A model generated the notes under the pieces. That model had not been told where the DNA came from. It did not search any database and worked only from the letters and a program-made list of their open reading frames with translations. The translations under genes and the position numbers were made by a program. A stretch of DNA of 64,000 nt from Rhyacophila brunnea (taxonomy: Eukaryota; Arthropoda; Insecta; Trichoptera; Rhyacophilidae): NCBI GenBank assembly GCA_022495005.1, contig JAGYXB010000056.1:1-64000 (forward strand). The letters are read 5' to 3'. Positions 44,353 through 56,416 of this stretch are shown here, in pieces (position 1 is the first letter of the stretch; the number at the start of each line of letters is the position of its first letter).

Positions 44353-45259
44353 ATAATATCATGGTTTAAATGTGTATTTACCATAATTATCCATATTATT
44401 GCAAGGTTCATTAACCCGCATTGACATCACATCATATCAAAATACAAATCCCAGCCAAGTAAAATAAAATCCATTCCCACAAGATAAATTAAGATAAATC
44501 AAGCCGAAAGTCAAACATATTTTGTGCTATTGTTTCAATTTTACAAGACCTTATCTGAAGCCATAAAACCGTTGCATATGGTATACCATACTATTGTATT
44601 TGTTTTGTGAAATTGGTAGCTAACCCATACTCTCTCGGATATATTATTGTAATAAAATAAGACAAATATTAAGCGAAGTCCGCTGTTTTTTTATATAATT
44701 CGGAATACAATTTTAAATCTATAAGTAAGTATATTTATTTACAAATTATAAAAAAAATATAACTGAATGATATGATGTTTGCAAAACATTGATGTAGAAA
44801 AATGGTTTATTTTATGACAAAGAATATTTTATGATTATTTAAAATGCGTTTCCATTATAGTATGCAAATGTGGCTTGGCTACTATAAAAGGCATCGCTAC
44901 TTTTGGGAACCCGTAACTCTAACATTTAAAAAAATATATAATTATTGATGAAAAAAAACTTACTTATTTTCATTCCACCAAATATACAACTGCGTGTGGA
45001 GTCGTAGCGCGATCTGTGGAACTACAACGTATTTTTACGTAGGTAGGTACATAATATATACTATATAGTCACAAGCCCCGCTTCCATCCTCTACATTTCA
45101 TACAGGGCTGTGAAATCGCAGCTTTGACGTACTGGTTGTACAATACCATAATCATAGTGGAACAATAATTTAAACATGAGACGCTGGGTGATTTCTTTTA
45201 ATGCGCATGAATTAAGAAGGAATAATGTGATTATTGCTACGGTTGCTGTCGTCAACTGT
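44353..45259. other. No gene seen
   Basis: AT-rich; no match recognised. Confidence 0.5.
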
Positions 45260-45468
45260 ACTTACATCAGTGGTTTCCAAACTTTATATTACAACGCCTT
45301 CTTTTTAAAAAAAATCAAATCTTGGCGCCTTCCCTCCTTTTTATTTCATTAAATAATACAGACACCTTTTTAAATAGCCAAAAATGTACTAATACAAAAA
45401 TGAAAAAAACTTAATTATAAAAAATAAACAAGGTTTAACTACTTATTCGTTTTTAAACAAATTTATTT

Positions 45469-45592
45469 TTAATGCGATGGATGTGCTTGTTTATTAGCAC
45501 AAAGTGCTCTGTTTCTACTAAGCTGGATCGATAATTGGATTTCATTGCAGAAAATCCCGTTTCGCATAAATGTGATTTTACGAATCAATGGT
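45469..45592 (-). pseudogene. hAT transposase C-terminal remnant
   Basis: Minus-strand translation gives HLCETGFSAMKSNYRSSLVE then TEHFVLINK. A shift to the neighbouring frame yields QAHPSH and stop (complement at 45469-45471). HLCExGFSAxKxxYRSxL is the conserved dimerisation motif of hAT transposases and HPSH a common C-terminus. Only about 40 codons survive and one frameshift is present. Confidence 0.8.
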
Positions 45593-45775
45593 AGCAGTAC
45601 TTTACTTACACCTTTCTTGACAAAGTTATATATTATTCTTCACTTCGATTCCACCAAAATTGAACTAGGGTTTTTGTTTCAATGAAATATCGCATGATAA
45701 TTCTATCAATTTTTCCTTTTCAATAGTATCTAGTTAACCCAAATTCATCATCGTTCATTGACAAATGGATTCTAT

Positions 45776-46070
45776 CATGGGCCCCACATCCTGAATGGGC
45801 CCTCAGGCCAAGATCTTTGGCGGGCCCACCTACCTATCGCTGAGGTTAAGGGCAGTGTAGTGCTTTTAAGTAGTGTTTCCTAAATTATGTACGGGAGTTA
45901 TCATTTAAGTATAGCAATCATTATTTAGGTACCTATCACATCAAATAATTGCAACGCACAACCACATATTTAAAATATTTAATAGCTCTGAAGTAAAGTA
46001 GCGCCGCAGGCGAATTTTTTAAAACTATTATACTAAATTTGTGATGTGTGTTATGCCCGGGCCCCCAAGC
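45776..46070 (-). mobile_element. Family B hAT-like MITE, copy 4, 3'-truncated
   Basis: Starts CATGGGCCCCACATCCTGAA at 45776 and follows the family through GGTTAAGGGCAGTGTAGTGC and AGCGCCGCAGGCGAATTTTT to CCCGGGCCCCCAAGC, then stops about 50 bp short of the expected right end. The left flank is GATTCTAT (45768-45775); no right duplication is possible. Confidence 0.85.
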
Positions 46071-46410
46071 TTTTTATAAACTATGCATTTGCAAACTGAA
46101 AACCTGTGGCTACATTTGTGTTAAACTTTTCGCGACTCCTTTTACAACACCCGCGCCTCTCCAGGGAGGCGCGCCTCCTAGTTTGGAGATCGCTGACTTA
46201 CATCAACAAAATTGTATATTAGTTATCTCTCACTCTGCGCCCCCTTCGATTATGTCTCGTTTACCGCCAAAACTATCGAAGCTAACGGTATGTGGTATAT
46301 TTATATTTTGAATAGTTTTAATATCCTATCAAAAATAAATTGTTCTATAGAGTATCTATAATATTATTATAAGAGCCAATAGTTAAAATTTGTCGTAATT
46401 AGTATGACAG

Positions 46411-46605
46411 CTTTAGCATAGTGGTCTATGCGTGGCGGGCGCGATACCCGAGAGATGCAGGTTCGATTCCTAGGGGTGTCTTACTTTTTTCAAAAAGATT
46501 TTTTCTATTGGTACTATGGGTAATACATTTACTCAGAAGTGTTTTCAAAATTATGTATGTTCAATACTTAGAATATTAGGTACATTCTTAAATCTTGTGA
46601 ATAAA
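46411..46605 (+). repeat. tRNA-derived SINE-like unit S3
   Basis: GACAGCTTTAGCATAGTGGT (A box TAGCATAGTGG) and a perfect B box GGTTCGATTCC at about 46465-46475 form a tRNA-like head. An AT-rich tail includes TTTTTTCAAAAAGATTTTTT and AGTGTTTTCAAAATTATGTA, the latter repeated at about 57473. Only about four acceptor-stem pairs (GACA / TGTC) and no proper anticodon loop can be made, so it is not a working tRNA. Confidence 0.7.
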
Positions 46606-46609
46606 AAAA

Positions 46610-47215
46610 AATAGTTATTTATAATATTATTATTGTCTTTATGGTTATATCATGACATGAATTGATTTTCTGAACCTATCCTTTCCCACAGTAAATAAAT
46701 TATTCAAAGGATGAGCGGTCAATATAATATCTCTATAATAATGATTATATATTTGGCTTTGCCGCCGAAACTGCTGAGCTCGGCTAACTTTAGACAGATC
46801 ATAAACAATAGCTTTGAAAGCGCGCGAAGAACAATACTCTTTTAACGCCATTTATGGAATTTCGTTCAGACCGAAGCACGACTCGACAATAAAGCAATCA
46901 CAAGCACCTCTTCAGGTATCGCTTTTTGTTCCTGTAGGAAGCCATATTTATTTATTTATCGCCCCTAGAATAATAATGGATTCGAATTTCGAATTCAATA
47001 CCGAACCGTCTATCTTGTGGTTGTAACGTATACAATATTGGTATTTGTATTGTAGTAAAACCATTATGAGGAATCAGATAATTTCAGCGGCGATTTCCTT
47101 TAACGCAAAAGATGCAATCAGGCCTGAACAAAAACGATGCATAAGTGCGAGTGAGAAAGTATTCGGCACCCTTATAATCTCTCCGACACGCGCTAGAGTA
47201 AGATAAAAGGTTTAC
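46610..47215. other. No gene seen
   Basis: Short ORFs on both strands at 46645-47026 have no domain. No repeat match. Confidence 0.5.
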
Positions 47216-47218
47216 AGA

Positions 47219-47734
47219 TGTGTGAGATCATTTGCTGTGGTGTCGCCGCCAAATATTAGTTTGTTAACTGATAACCTGCGAGCGCGTGTTGCTAAAATTG
47301 ATATTTTTGTGCCAAACATAAAGTCAGTAGTCAATATTTCTGGTTAATTAAGTAGAAAAGATGGTTCTGTGTGTTGTATTAAATATGGTAACCGTACTGA
47401 TAAGCAAGAAGATGGTATTACGTTTCATAGGTAAGTTGGTCATGTTCGTGATAATTTATTTGTATAGTGACCTAGAGTTTCTTTAAAATAACATAAATTA
47501 TGGATATCTTTACCTAATGGTTGCATTTTGACCGATTAAAAATACAATATAACGTACAAAAATAGAAAATTATATTTTAATTCTAAGCGTCTACGAGCAT
47601 GAGCTCTAGCGAAATGGTATATGGTCTCAAACATTTGTGTACGAATGCGTTCGCTCGCCCATAAACCAAACGCACGGCACGCAGCTTCATTTAGCAATGC
47701 AATGGGTGGCGTCTAGATGCATCTATAGTCTAAG
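47219..47734 (+). mobile_element. P-like THAP element, copy 1
   Basis: A 516-bp non-autonomous element matching 58158-59260 minus its nested MITE. Starts GGTTTACAGATGTGTGAGAT and ends ATCTATAGTCTAA. It contains a first-exon relic (47361-47431) and a conserved distal part with CGAACGCATTCGTAC-type sequence and GCAATGGGTGGCGTCTAGAT. No clear 8-bp duplication here. The P superfamily is inferred from the THAP exon and the 8-bp duplication of copy 2. Confidence 0.75.
47361..47431 (+). pseudogene. THAP zinc-finger first exon relic with splice donor
   Basis: ATG GTT CTG TGT begins a THAP-type N-terminus (C-x4-C start in copy 2: MVLCAVLKCGSRTDKQ). The Gln-Glu-Asp-Gly-Ile-Thr-Phe-His segment typical of THAP (...FHxFP) is coded by CAAGAAGATGGTATTACGTT and the following TTCAT. 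It is followed by ATAG|GTAAGT, a good 5' splice site, as in P transposons whose THAP domain is split by an intron. A one-base loss in AAATATGGT shifts the frame, and the downstream exons are gone. Confidence 0.65.
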
Positions 47735-48050
47735 GATGCAATCGATACATCAAAAGACTTAAAATAAAGCCTCGAAAAGTTCAAACATTTATCGAATTAC
47801 CAATAGATTTAAAAAAAAATATGCGTAAGTACCTATTTCTAACAAAACAATGTAAAATATCTAGTACCTACTGAAATGCCTGCGTAAAAATACAAAAAAT
47901 AAATACCTAGTAATAAATATTATGTTTTAAATTTAAACTGACATCTTCAATGGCAAACGAGGCCGGAAGAGATGCACTTTTTAATTTCTGTATTGATGTA
48001 ATAAAAAGAATAAAAATAATAAATGGTGACATTTATTTATTTATTTAGAA
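47735..48050. other. No gene seen
   Basis: AT-rich; no match. Confidence 0.5.
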
Positions 48051-48613
48051 AAAGAGTATTACGGCATTACAGCGATTGGCCAATGCGCCATAATACATAA
48101 TAAATACAAAATTATAAAAATATCTTAATTACAAATAACAACTAATATAACAAGAAAGTAGTAAAGACAGCATAATATGTAAATATTAAAGAAACATGAT
48201 AATATATACAATTATAAATTTAACCTATTTAACACGTCCACAAACATTATATAGTTGATAAAAAATAAATCAACCTTTATGGTGCCATCAAATAAGTTAA
48301 TTGCACGATACACAGCATCATGAAACATAACATCTCTGTCCTGCGACGAGGTATCTTGAAGACCAGAGCTACGAGTGATATTGGTGGGAACATGAAAATT
48401 ATTATTTGCCCGTATATACGGATTGAAAATGAACCCACGAAGGAGTAAAAAGAAATGCTTTAAAAGAACAATCACTCGTTGGGTAGACAGGGATTGCATC
48501 TTCAATTGTATGTGCAATTCATGCTTTTCAGATCCAGTGATTGCAGTCATATAAGATAGGATAAGTAGGTATATGCTCAGAATATCTGTCCTATGTGACA
48601 TTTCTTTTACCAC
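48030..48613 (-). other. Possible LINE 3' region with 133-codon ORF
   Basis: The minus ORF 48212-48613 (starting MVKEMSHRTDILSIYLLILS, later SRDVMFHDAVYRAINL-like) has no domain I recognise. Downstream on the same strand, the sequence ends in an AATAAATAAATAAATG run (about 48035-48050), the sort of tail that finishes many LINEs. It could be the 3' end of a retrotransposon ORF, but this is unproven. Confidence 0.35.
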
Positions 48614-49335
48614 GGGAAAAAACTCGGCTACAAATCGCAGTCCTCAGTTCCCAATGAATACGACAAAATATTCATCAGAATCACCACCGCCTTGCGCTAC
48701 AAAGAATTTTCCAGGGTTTTTGCAAGGCGGTTTCATAGGCCCTGGCCGAATTTAAATTAGCAATACCCGATGCGGGTAGAAGAATAGTTTTCAATAAGGC
48801 ATATTCTCTCAGCCGGCACAATTTTCATTTGACTAGTAGAGTAGTTTGCGTGCCAAAGTCCTTAAGAAACCTCGATAGTAAATGCGAGGTATCCGTAAAG
48901 GCATCTAGAAAAAAAAATACGGGACATGTAAGATATTAAATTGTTATTTTTACGTACTTACCTACCTACTACGTTGGTGTTTAGAATTTTCGGTTTATTT
49001 TTTTTTTATTTGCGGAGGGGGGCTCAAAATCAGTCAGTGCATCGGGCCTAAATGCGCCACTGGATATTTTCTTGAAAATTAGGCAACCAGTTTGTTTTGT
49101 GCAACCAATTGAAAATGTTCCCTTCGGAATCAGATTCGAGAATTTTTGTTAGGTTGTGTTCCTATCAGAATCAGGCATGAGAGGTTTTTTTTCTCCTTGT
49201 CAATTAATATACAGTAGGTATTTTTTTATACTAACCTACCTATTAATTTTTTGTTTTACAAAATGTCATTGAAAATAAAGTCCCTAGGCACTGATTTCGA
49301 ATTCTTTCCACTAGATACATGTGGAACGTGTACAC
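48614..49335. other. No gene seen
   Basis: A 9-bp inverted pair, CCGCCTTGC (48686) and GCAAGGCGG (about 48722), and an isolated GCGCCACTG hAT-like end at about 49053 occur here. Nothing coding. Confidence 0.5.
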
Positions 49336-49348
49336 TAGGAACACCCAC

Positions 49349-49575
49349 GGTGGCCGCGCGGCTTAAGCGTTGGACTATAAACCCGTGGGTCCCAGGTTCG
49401 AATCGTGGGTCTGTCAAGTACACATATTGTTTTTCACTTTGTATGTGTCAGGGTATGGAACTAATAGGTTGAGCAAGTGGCTGACATCCATTTCTCGTAA
49501 AAAAACAAAAAATCTGTCAACACAAACCTCCACTTCGTGGAGGCCCATATGATCCTATCAGGATCGGACATGGTC
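49349..49575 (+). repeat. tRNA-derived SINE S1, full-length copy 6
   Basis: Complete from GGTGGCCGCGCGGCTTAAGC to the 3' end GATCCTATCAGGATCGGACA. The B box has one change (GGTTCGAATCG, 49395-49405). Best template for the family's length, about 227 bp. It ends against a G-rich run at 49576. Confidence 0.9.
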
Positions 49576-49685
49576 GGGGGGGGAGGGGGAAGGTACACGT
49601 ATTCTACGTGAACAACATACCATCGTCGCAGCCAACTCCTAGACCGCCCGCAGCCAGTTTACAGTTGGCAAGAATTTAAATGAAA

Positions 49686-49939
49686 GAATACAGCGGAAAA
49701 CACATTTAAAAAATACCCGATATACTGGATTATTTGTTAGGTTAACCTAACCAAACCTAACCTAACCTAACCTAACCTAACCCAACCTAACCTAACCTAA
49801 GCTAACCCAAACTAATACTATACTGGATTATTTGTTAGTTTGGGTTAGTTTAGGTTAGGTTAGATTGGGTTTGGTTAGGTTAACCTAACAAATAATCCAG
49901 TATATCGGGTATTTTCAAAATGTGTTTTCCGCTGTATTC
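49686..49939. mobile_element. Palindromic element filled with CCTAA/TTAGG repeats
   Basis: Near-perfect inverted arms of about 60 bp (GAATACAGCGGAAAACACAT...ATACTGGATTATTTGTTAGG and complement) enclose arrays of the insect telomere unit. Plus-strand CCTAA occurs as five perfect units, one CCCAA variant and three more at about 49756-49800. The complementary TTAGG-type units lie at about 49842-49890. A second inner ATACTGGATTATTTGTTAG sits near 49818. A solo end of the family is at 14223. No target duplication resolved. Confidence 0.9.
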
Positions 49940-51030
49940 CTCATAACTGAACTGTACCGTTTAATGTTATATATAATATGTAAAAATTACCTATTATCTT
50001 TGTAATATACAATTTTATCTAAAATTTACCTGGTCCCATATTCTGAGAAGTCAAATTCAAGTTCGTAGCCGTACGTCATACGGCGCTCTAGGACTGGAAA
50101 AAAATCGGGTCACTAGGTTTAATTCTTGAAAATCTACATTCATAATATACAGAATAAAATATTATTCTAATCGCTAATTTATCGTTCATTTGACTATTGT
50201 TCCCAGCCTCACGTAAATCCTAAATGTACCTATCTACATTTCAAAACGATACCGGGCGGTCAAAAATATTTCATAAAAAAAAAACTATTCGAACAATTAC
50301 TTCAGTTTCCTAAGTTATAAAACAGATGGCCAGATTTTTTGCGGAGTGTGGGGATAATTTGAAGCTCCGATCTTGATGTAACAATATCATTAAAATTTAC
50401 CAGATCACTAGCATAAAAAAGGTTTTATGTGTTATATTATTATTATCGTTACCCAAAAAAATAAATACTTGCGGAACATAAAGAAAATTAGATAGAATAG
50501 ATAGTTTCTAAGAACTTGCTACATATACATACGTAATATTATTCTCCCAAAGCGAATATCACGTATCTATTTGCTATTCACACTTCGTATACCATTACCT
50601 TACTATCATCGATATAAAAGTTGACAGATGGAACTTGGGCTATCCGAAAACAAAAGGGTTCAAATTTGTATTTAGAACACAGTATCATATTTTTCTAGCA
50701 AGCTTTTGTTTTATTATATTATACAGTAAGTTTGCTACGTTTTATTTTAAGAAAACGATAGGCTGTCAATCTTTTTGGCCGACGGTGTAATTTTAGAAGA
50801 AATCAGCAAAGCTATTCCAAAATATCGATTAACTCTAAAATCAATTAAAAAAGTGATACATAAGTTCTATTCCGAGTGTTAATAATTACCCCGGGTTATG
50901 AAGTGTCAAGTAATAAAGTTTTTAACTAACATTGAGATACTAGCGTCATCGCTATGTCAAAGTTGTCGTATTACACGCCCGCTAAATGTTATAGAGTACT
51001 CGATATATTTTCAATAAATTTTAAAGATAA
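49940..51030. other. No gene seen
   Basis: AT-rich; no repeat match recognised. Confidence 0.5.
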
Positions 51031-51038
51031 TTAATATA

Positions 51039-51370
51039 CACAGATTAATAAATAGAATTCTGATAGGCTATATCATAATGCAATACATTTTGACGAAGGG
51101 TATTGGATGTGTGAGTGTAGTACGAAAATGAACCACGCGTTATAGACGTGTAATAGTGTGTGTTGCAACCTTCAATACACCAATATTAAATGAGCGTCCG
51201 TGTCATGTCAGTGTCAGAGTGATAAACCGAGAGCAGTTGTTAGTATTTGACGTATGACGTATTATTGGCACGTGTTTAAGTTTATTCCGTATTCTTCCAC
51301 ACTCGAGATCGGTTGCCTGCTTCTCCACACCCGTTAGGTCTTTCAGGTACCATTATTTTTGAGTTCCCTG
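51039..51370 (+). mobile_element. Family A hAT-like element, copy 4
   Basis: A 332-bp copy flanked by TTAATATA (51031-51038) and GTAATATA (51371-51378), 7 of 8 matching. Starts CACAGATTAATAAATAGAAT and ends in the complement of CAGGGAACTCAAAAATAATG. It is slightly longer than its relatives because of extra bases near 51200-51222. Confidence 0.9.
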
Positions 51371-51378
51371 GTAATATA

Positions 51379-53668
51379 CTTAAGATGTACAACGTAGAAT
51401 ATACAATGTAATATAATATTATAGACACCAGCCAACAATAAAACTAACTGAGATATAGCGCACACATAATTTCAGTTCTTTTTTTTAGATTAACTAAACA
51501 TCAACGTGACATAATATAAAAAAGTCAATAGGATGGCGAATGCGCAGCGAGTTTTAATACAATTACAATTTAAATAATCGCTACAGTACAGAATTGACCC
51601 GAGCGATATCTGTGTTATCAAGAAAAATAACAGAAATGTGTTATCGTGTTAACTAGTTGGAATAGCCCTGCAAGAAATGTATTTATGACAGTCATTTTAA
51701 TGCATCTATTGTTTTGCATTCCAAAATATATATGCACATAATTAATGTATTATGAATATTAGAGAAACAATGCACTGCAATAATTATTATGAGGTGATCC
51801 TTGAACTAATTTTTCTAATGAAATACCGCAGAATCACATTGTTTAACTATGACTTATCAATATTTACGAACTATTGCTGGAGCCACCGATGTTACCGATG
51901 TATTTCAAGTTAAATATAAATTAATACCATTGCATTTATTATCGTTACCGCAATGATGCTATTTTAAATTTTACATGAAAAAATACGTAGATGTAGGTAT
52001 ACATACTTTATCCACTTATTTCTGCAATGCCATGATAAAGATTGATGACTTCATTACGTTATCTTGTATTTAGAGTTGAGCTATTTTCCAACATTCTGAA
52101 CGTCATAGAAGTAATCCCAGATAAGTACTGCTTGGTTAGATGCGTTGCAATTCAGCGCTCAACTTAACAACAAGGCATGGCATGTAAACCTACCTACTGA
52201 ATATCAGGACATACTATTCAAGTAACTCGCATTCGATTAACTTGTGTAAAAATTTACCTAACTTTTTCAGTTAACTTATTTTAAAATGTAATACCTACTG
52301 ATTAACGTCACAAACTTAAGTGTATACGTACATAATGTGTCATAAGGTTTCCATCGCTTAAGGCTTAATACATTTGACATGCAGGCTTTTAGCTCAAATT
52401 CAGGTTGACTTATTTCATTAAAATCTGCCTACTTGCAGCGTTCAGATATATTATAGGATTCAATTACAGGATATGTCGAATCAAATTTCATAATATATTG
52501 AATTTCAACTGTTCAATAGTTGTTAGTGAAATAACAACATTTTATTGTCATCAAAATATTCATAACAAAACTCAGGTCATATTAATTTCCTTATTAAATA
52601 TTATACCATTATGAACTACAATGCAAAGCGATTTGAAACGATCGATTTGTATCGATGGAGCACGAAAGTCAAAATTTATAATTAATGATATTATAGAAAA
52701 TTGCGACTTTTATACTAATCTGCTAAACAATTGTTTTTTCTTATAATATTGTAAATTATGATTCAGTTCATTTTCTGGTGACTGGTTATTAGGAGTTTTT
52801 CCGCCCGGTTATTTCGCACCCCCCAACACACCCGCTTGACGCGCCTCTGACTGAATATGTACCAGATATTACTCTTAAAAATGTTTTTAGAAGTTTTACA
52901 TACTCCAGCAAACAACATGTCTCGGACAGAAGTTTGAAAACTTTTGAAAAATACATACGCTCGAAAAGATTTCGCAAATTTTTGAAATATGAACGAATAC
53001 CCAAAGTCAAAATCGATTTAATACAACATTTATCTAGGAAAAGTAAGTTTAAGCGAGGAAGCTGCTTCCCGAAAAGATCACTCTGATTTAAGATGCTCCC
53101 GTGAAACTTTATGAACTTCCCGAAAATATGAGTTCACTCTTGCCACCACAGTCCACACGTTTTGCTTACGGGCACACATGGACAGATTTTTTTGAAACGC
53201 AAAAGCGTTTAGTATTAGTTATATTATTTTTTAAGTAGGTACGTATTCTGTTATAGGCAAAAAGCATCAGTGGTCAATATATACAAATAAAAATATTGAT
53301 AATATTCTATAAGACGTAATATAATATGCAATTATATATAACTTGCAAAACCCAACAAAACCGTTTGAAAAAAATGTTGAAACTCTTAATAAATGGCATG
53401 TAGAAACCAACTAACTAAATAGTTACAGGCAAATGCATATATTTCGCTTACGTATATTATGTATTGCGATAATTGGTTGACTGGCTTCACTGGCTAATAA
53501 AAACTAGTATATTGTTAATTAGAAATACAATGCAATGTAAAAATAAACTGTCGTTAAAACTAACAATTTAAGCGTGAACCACAAAAACATCGTTTACTAC
53601 TATCACTGCAAAATGTAATGGTTTTTGCTTTTAGACGCCTCAATTCACAAGGTTTGAGAATATAATAT
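51379..53668. other. No gene seen
   Basis: The longest unremarkable stretch. Short ORFs (up to 73 codons, e.g. 52405-52614 and 52789-53010) have no domain, and no tRNA or repeat was recognised. Confidence 0.5.
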
Positions 53669-53671
53669 TAT

Positions 53672-53990
53672 AACCCGTTTACACGTGCATGGATTTACTG
53701 CTAACAGTACGTATTATCGCGGCCATAACAAACAAATGCACGTTTGAACACGTATTATCGTGCAAATTCCAAGATTGCACGCATGAATCAAAAATGTTCA
53801 GAAGCTTCTGAATTTTCACGCGACAATTGGACCGTGCAATATCTGCGCCTGCGCAGTAGAACGATAATAGCGAACCTGTCGGTAAAAAACAAACTAGACC
53901 GCGCAGCGACTCATTTTCAGGTTAACCGATTTTCACGACCTGTCAAATAGCACCATACAATCGCAACATCGCGTCTTGCTTACGCTCTAA
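53672..53990. repeat. Repeat related to 16975-17185
   Basis: Shares ACGTGCATGGATTTACTG, TTATCGCGGCCATAA, TTTTCACGACCTGTCAAATAG and CTTGCTTACGCTCT with the 17 kb region, in mixed orientation. GC-richer than its neighbours; likely a MITE of unknown type. The 68-codon ORF inside is probably chance. Confidence 0.6.
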
Positions 53991-53999
53991 GAATTATTA

Positions 54000-54610
54000 T
54001 TCTTTATTGAACAGACAACACACATAATTTAGAAACACCTCAGAAATATACACATGTTTCAGAAAAAAATCTTCAGTTATACCGTGTGTAGCACGATTTG
54101 ACTCTCATTCATAAGTATACGTGCCGCGCACCAAGATAAAATAGCGAAGGCTGGTACATGACAATAATTTTGCAATTGTCAGATGGCCCGCAATAATAGT
54201 GCCAATCAACCCCCCTCCTTAATTTTACTTAGAGAAGAACATTTTTCATAGTTTCTAGTACTAAGTGTGGTTATCTAGTTGTCAAATGCGATACACACCT
54301 GAAGTGAACCAATCATTTGACAAGTTCATCTGCGCATTGGCTCGAGCGAATCATCTCATCTATTTTTGTGTACCGTTTGAAGTATTCTCTTTTATTGTCG
54401 ATCAAATCTCTGTGAACTCTGAATAAATATGAAAACCAGAGGTGTTTCTATTTTATAATAAACAATTTTATACAACTACATATTTTTCGATAAACACGTG
54501 ATTCAAAATTATTGTGTGTAGCATAATATTGATGAGAACTGTTTGAAGAAGTGCAGGAGCGCACTACGGTCTGTAAAAAGTCCCGGGTCGCCAACCCAAT
54601 GTGATCCGAT
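54000..54610. other. No gene seen
   Basis: No recognisable structure. Confidence 0.5.
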
Positions 54611-54618
54611 TCCACTTC

Positions 54619-55522
54619 CAGTGGCGAAGGGTGACTTTTTGAAAGAGGTAGGCTGTGGGAGTAACCATGCTTGTCAGATATATTTACGGGAAATTAGAAG
54701 ATAACCCAATATTACTACTGATGAATAGGTACGCTAAAACGAAGAAATTTGAAAAGCTTAATTGGTTTGTTATAATTAGTTTATAAAAATAAGCAATTAG
54801 TTTGAATTACTAATGTATTTTCCTAAACATTTATAAACGTAACATACGCTCAAAATATATTACCTATCATCTTTGAAAATATCCATTGTTGTGTATATAT
54901 TATGTTCCATAACAATTTATAATTTAACCCGTAAAACTAGACATTTTAAAATACTTATATATTTAAAACACAGACTTAGGTAGGTACAATATCAGATATC
55001 TAAATTGTCTAATGAGTGAACTAATAGATAAATAAAAATCACGAGATATATTATTTTATATTTTTAACAACAATCAATACATATTTATGTTATTGAATCC
55101 CATAGAAATTATTTTTTAAATTATCTTCTTATTAATTAGTTTGAATAAATGTGCTCTAGTGATGTAAGCGCTAACGAAACAACTTGTAGATTTGTATGCG
55201 GGACGCCAGACATTTTGAAATTATGAGAAAAAAACTTCATATTGAAAAACCCGACGATTCACGCGAAAATAATCCTATACAATATGTTAAGCGAAACGCG
55301 GTGTATTTTAATTTTTTAAACTTTCGAGAGATGCCGTAGATGGTGCTTATTGAAATATGGGAAAAGATCGTAAAATTATTACAATTATACGATAGATGTC
55401 TTTGGGCATATTGAATATATTATTATTTGTGATTTTATAAATACGTAAACATGAAAATAAAAATTATTTTTCTTAAGAAGGTAGGCTTTAAATAATCGCC
55501 TAGTATGGAGTCTTCGCCCCTG
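54619..55522. mobile_element. Family D hAT-like MITE, copy 2
   Basis: A 904-bp copy. CAGTGGCGAAGGGTGACTTT at the left, complement of CAGGGGCGAAGACTCCATAC at the right. Flanks TCCACTTC and CCCACTAC agree at six of eight positions, consistent with an aged 8-bp duplication. It lacks the extra segment with the 27-bp hairpin. Confidence 0.82.
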
Positions 55523-55529
55523 CCCACTA

Positions 55530-56416
55530 CACTAATGTGTGTCAGTGTTTTAAACAGATGAACCCGATGCTACTGAGCGCTGTATCAAAGAAAAATTCGT
55601 ACGTTTATCACATTTCCCCCCATAATTTCTAGAAACGTTTTCTTGTACGTTATTAAACAATAATATATTTTTACTCACACAAAGTAGGTACTTATGTTAT
55701 TTTTTCACGAGAACGCTGATTATCCAAGGACATGCGAGAAAAATATTTTTTTGACACAGAAAAAATTATTATAAGTGCTACGATTATTATTTCATGCTAG
55801 ACATATGAATATACAAAATGCTATTTTCGCTATAAAAATAATGGGAGTCTTTGGTAAGAAATTTGTAGATACATATACCTATATGTATAAGTATATATAT
55901 TACGAAGTATATTTGTCTGTTCCATCCAATTTTGAATATTTACCATAGATTAGAATAATGTTAGCATATTATTTTGGATTCGATTTTAATTCGGTGTTCT
56001 TTTTTTGGTGTCAGAATTCTTTCCATATTGTATTCATAGGTAGATGACAAATTTATTTTAACCGGTTAAGTGCCCAAAGCGTCTTTGGACGCCCTAATTA
56101 CACCAATTCTTATGTTAATTACTATCAATTAACTAATTGCGGCATAGAAAGGATTAATATTGAAAAATCTAATTATTATTGTTTTGGAAAATAAATATAA
56201 TATATCGATCAATGGTGTGAGGTCGTGCAAAGCCGAATACTTCAGCTAGTAAATAAATATTTTTAAAAAAATCCGTAGAAACATGCATATTAGAAAAAAC
56301 ATAATAAAACTGTTGGATCAGTTGGGCTAGAATTTACATCTTCCACTGTCCGGGTGAGTGGTGTTATCCACTGATTGATTTATCATATGATTCATGCGAA
56401 TTATCACTTATAACTA
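55530..56416. other. No gene seen
   Basis: AT-rich; no match. Confidence 0.5.

Larger units (their letters stand above)
45268..46195 (-). mobile_element. hAT transposon relic with nested family B
   Basis: A 928-bp element with an exact 8-bp duplication ACTTACAT (45260-45267, 46196-46203). Ends CAGTGGTTTCCAAACTTTAT and (complement) CAGCGATCTCCAAACTAGGA. It contains a minus-strand transposase relic at 45469-45592, and a truncated family B element occupies 45776-46070. Confidence 0.93.

Noticed and set aside
46411..46486. Functional tRNA gene
   Set aside because: Only about four acceptor pairs form, the T stem has mismatches and U33 is missing from the anticodon loop.
49741..49900. True telomere or chromosome end
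   Set aside because: The repeats are short, in both orientations, enclosed in inverted arms and flanked by ordinary sequence on both sides.
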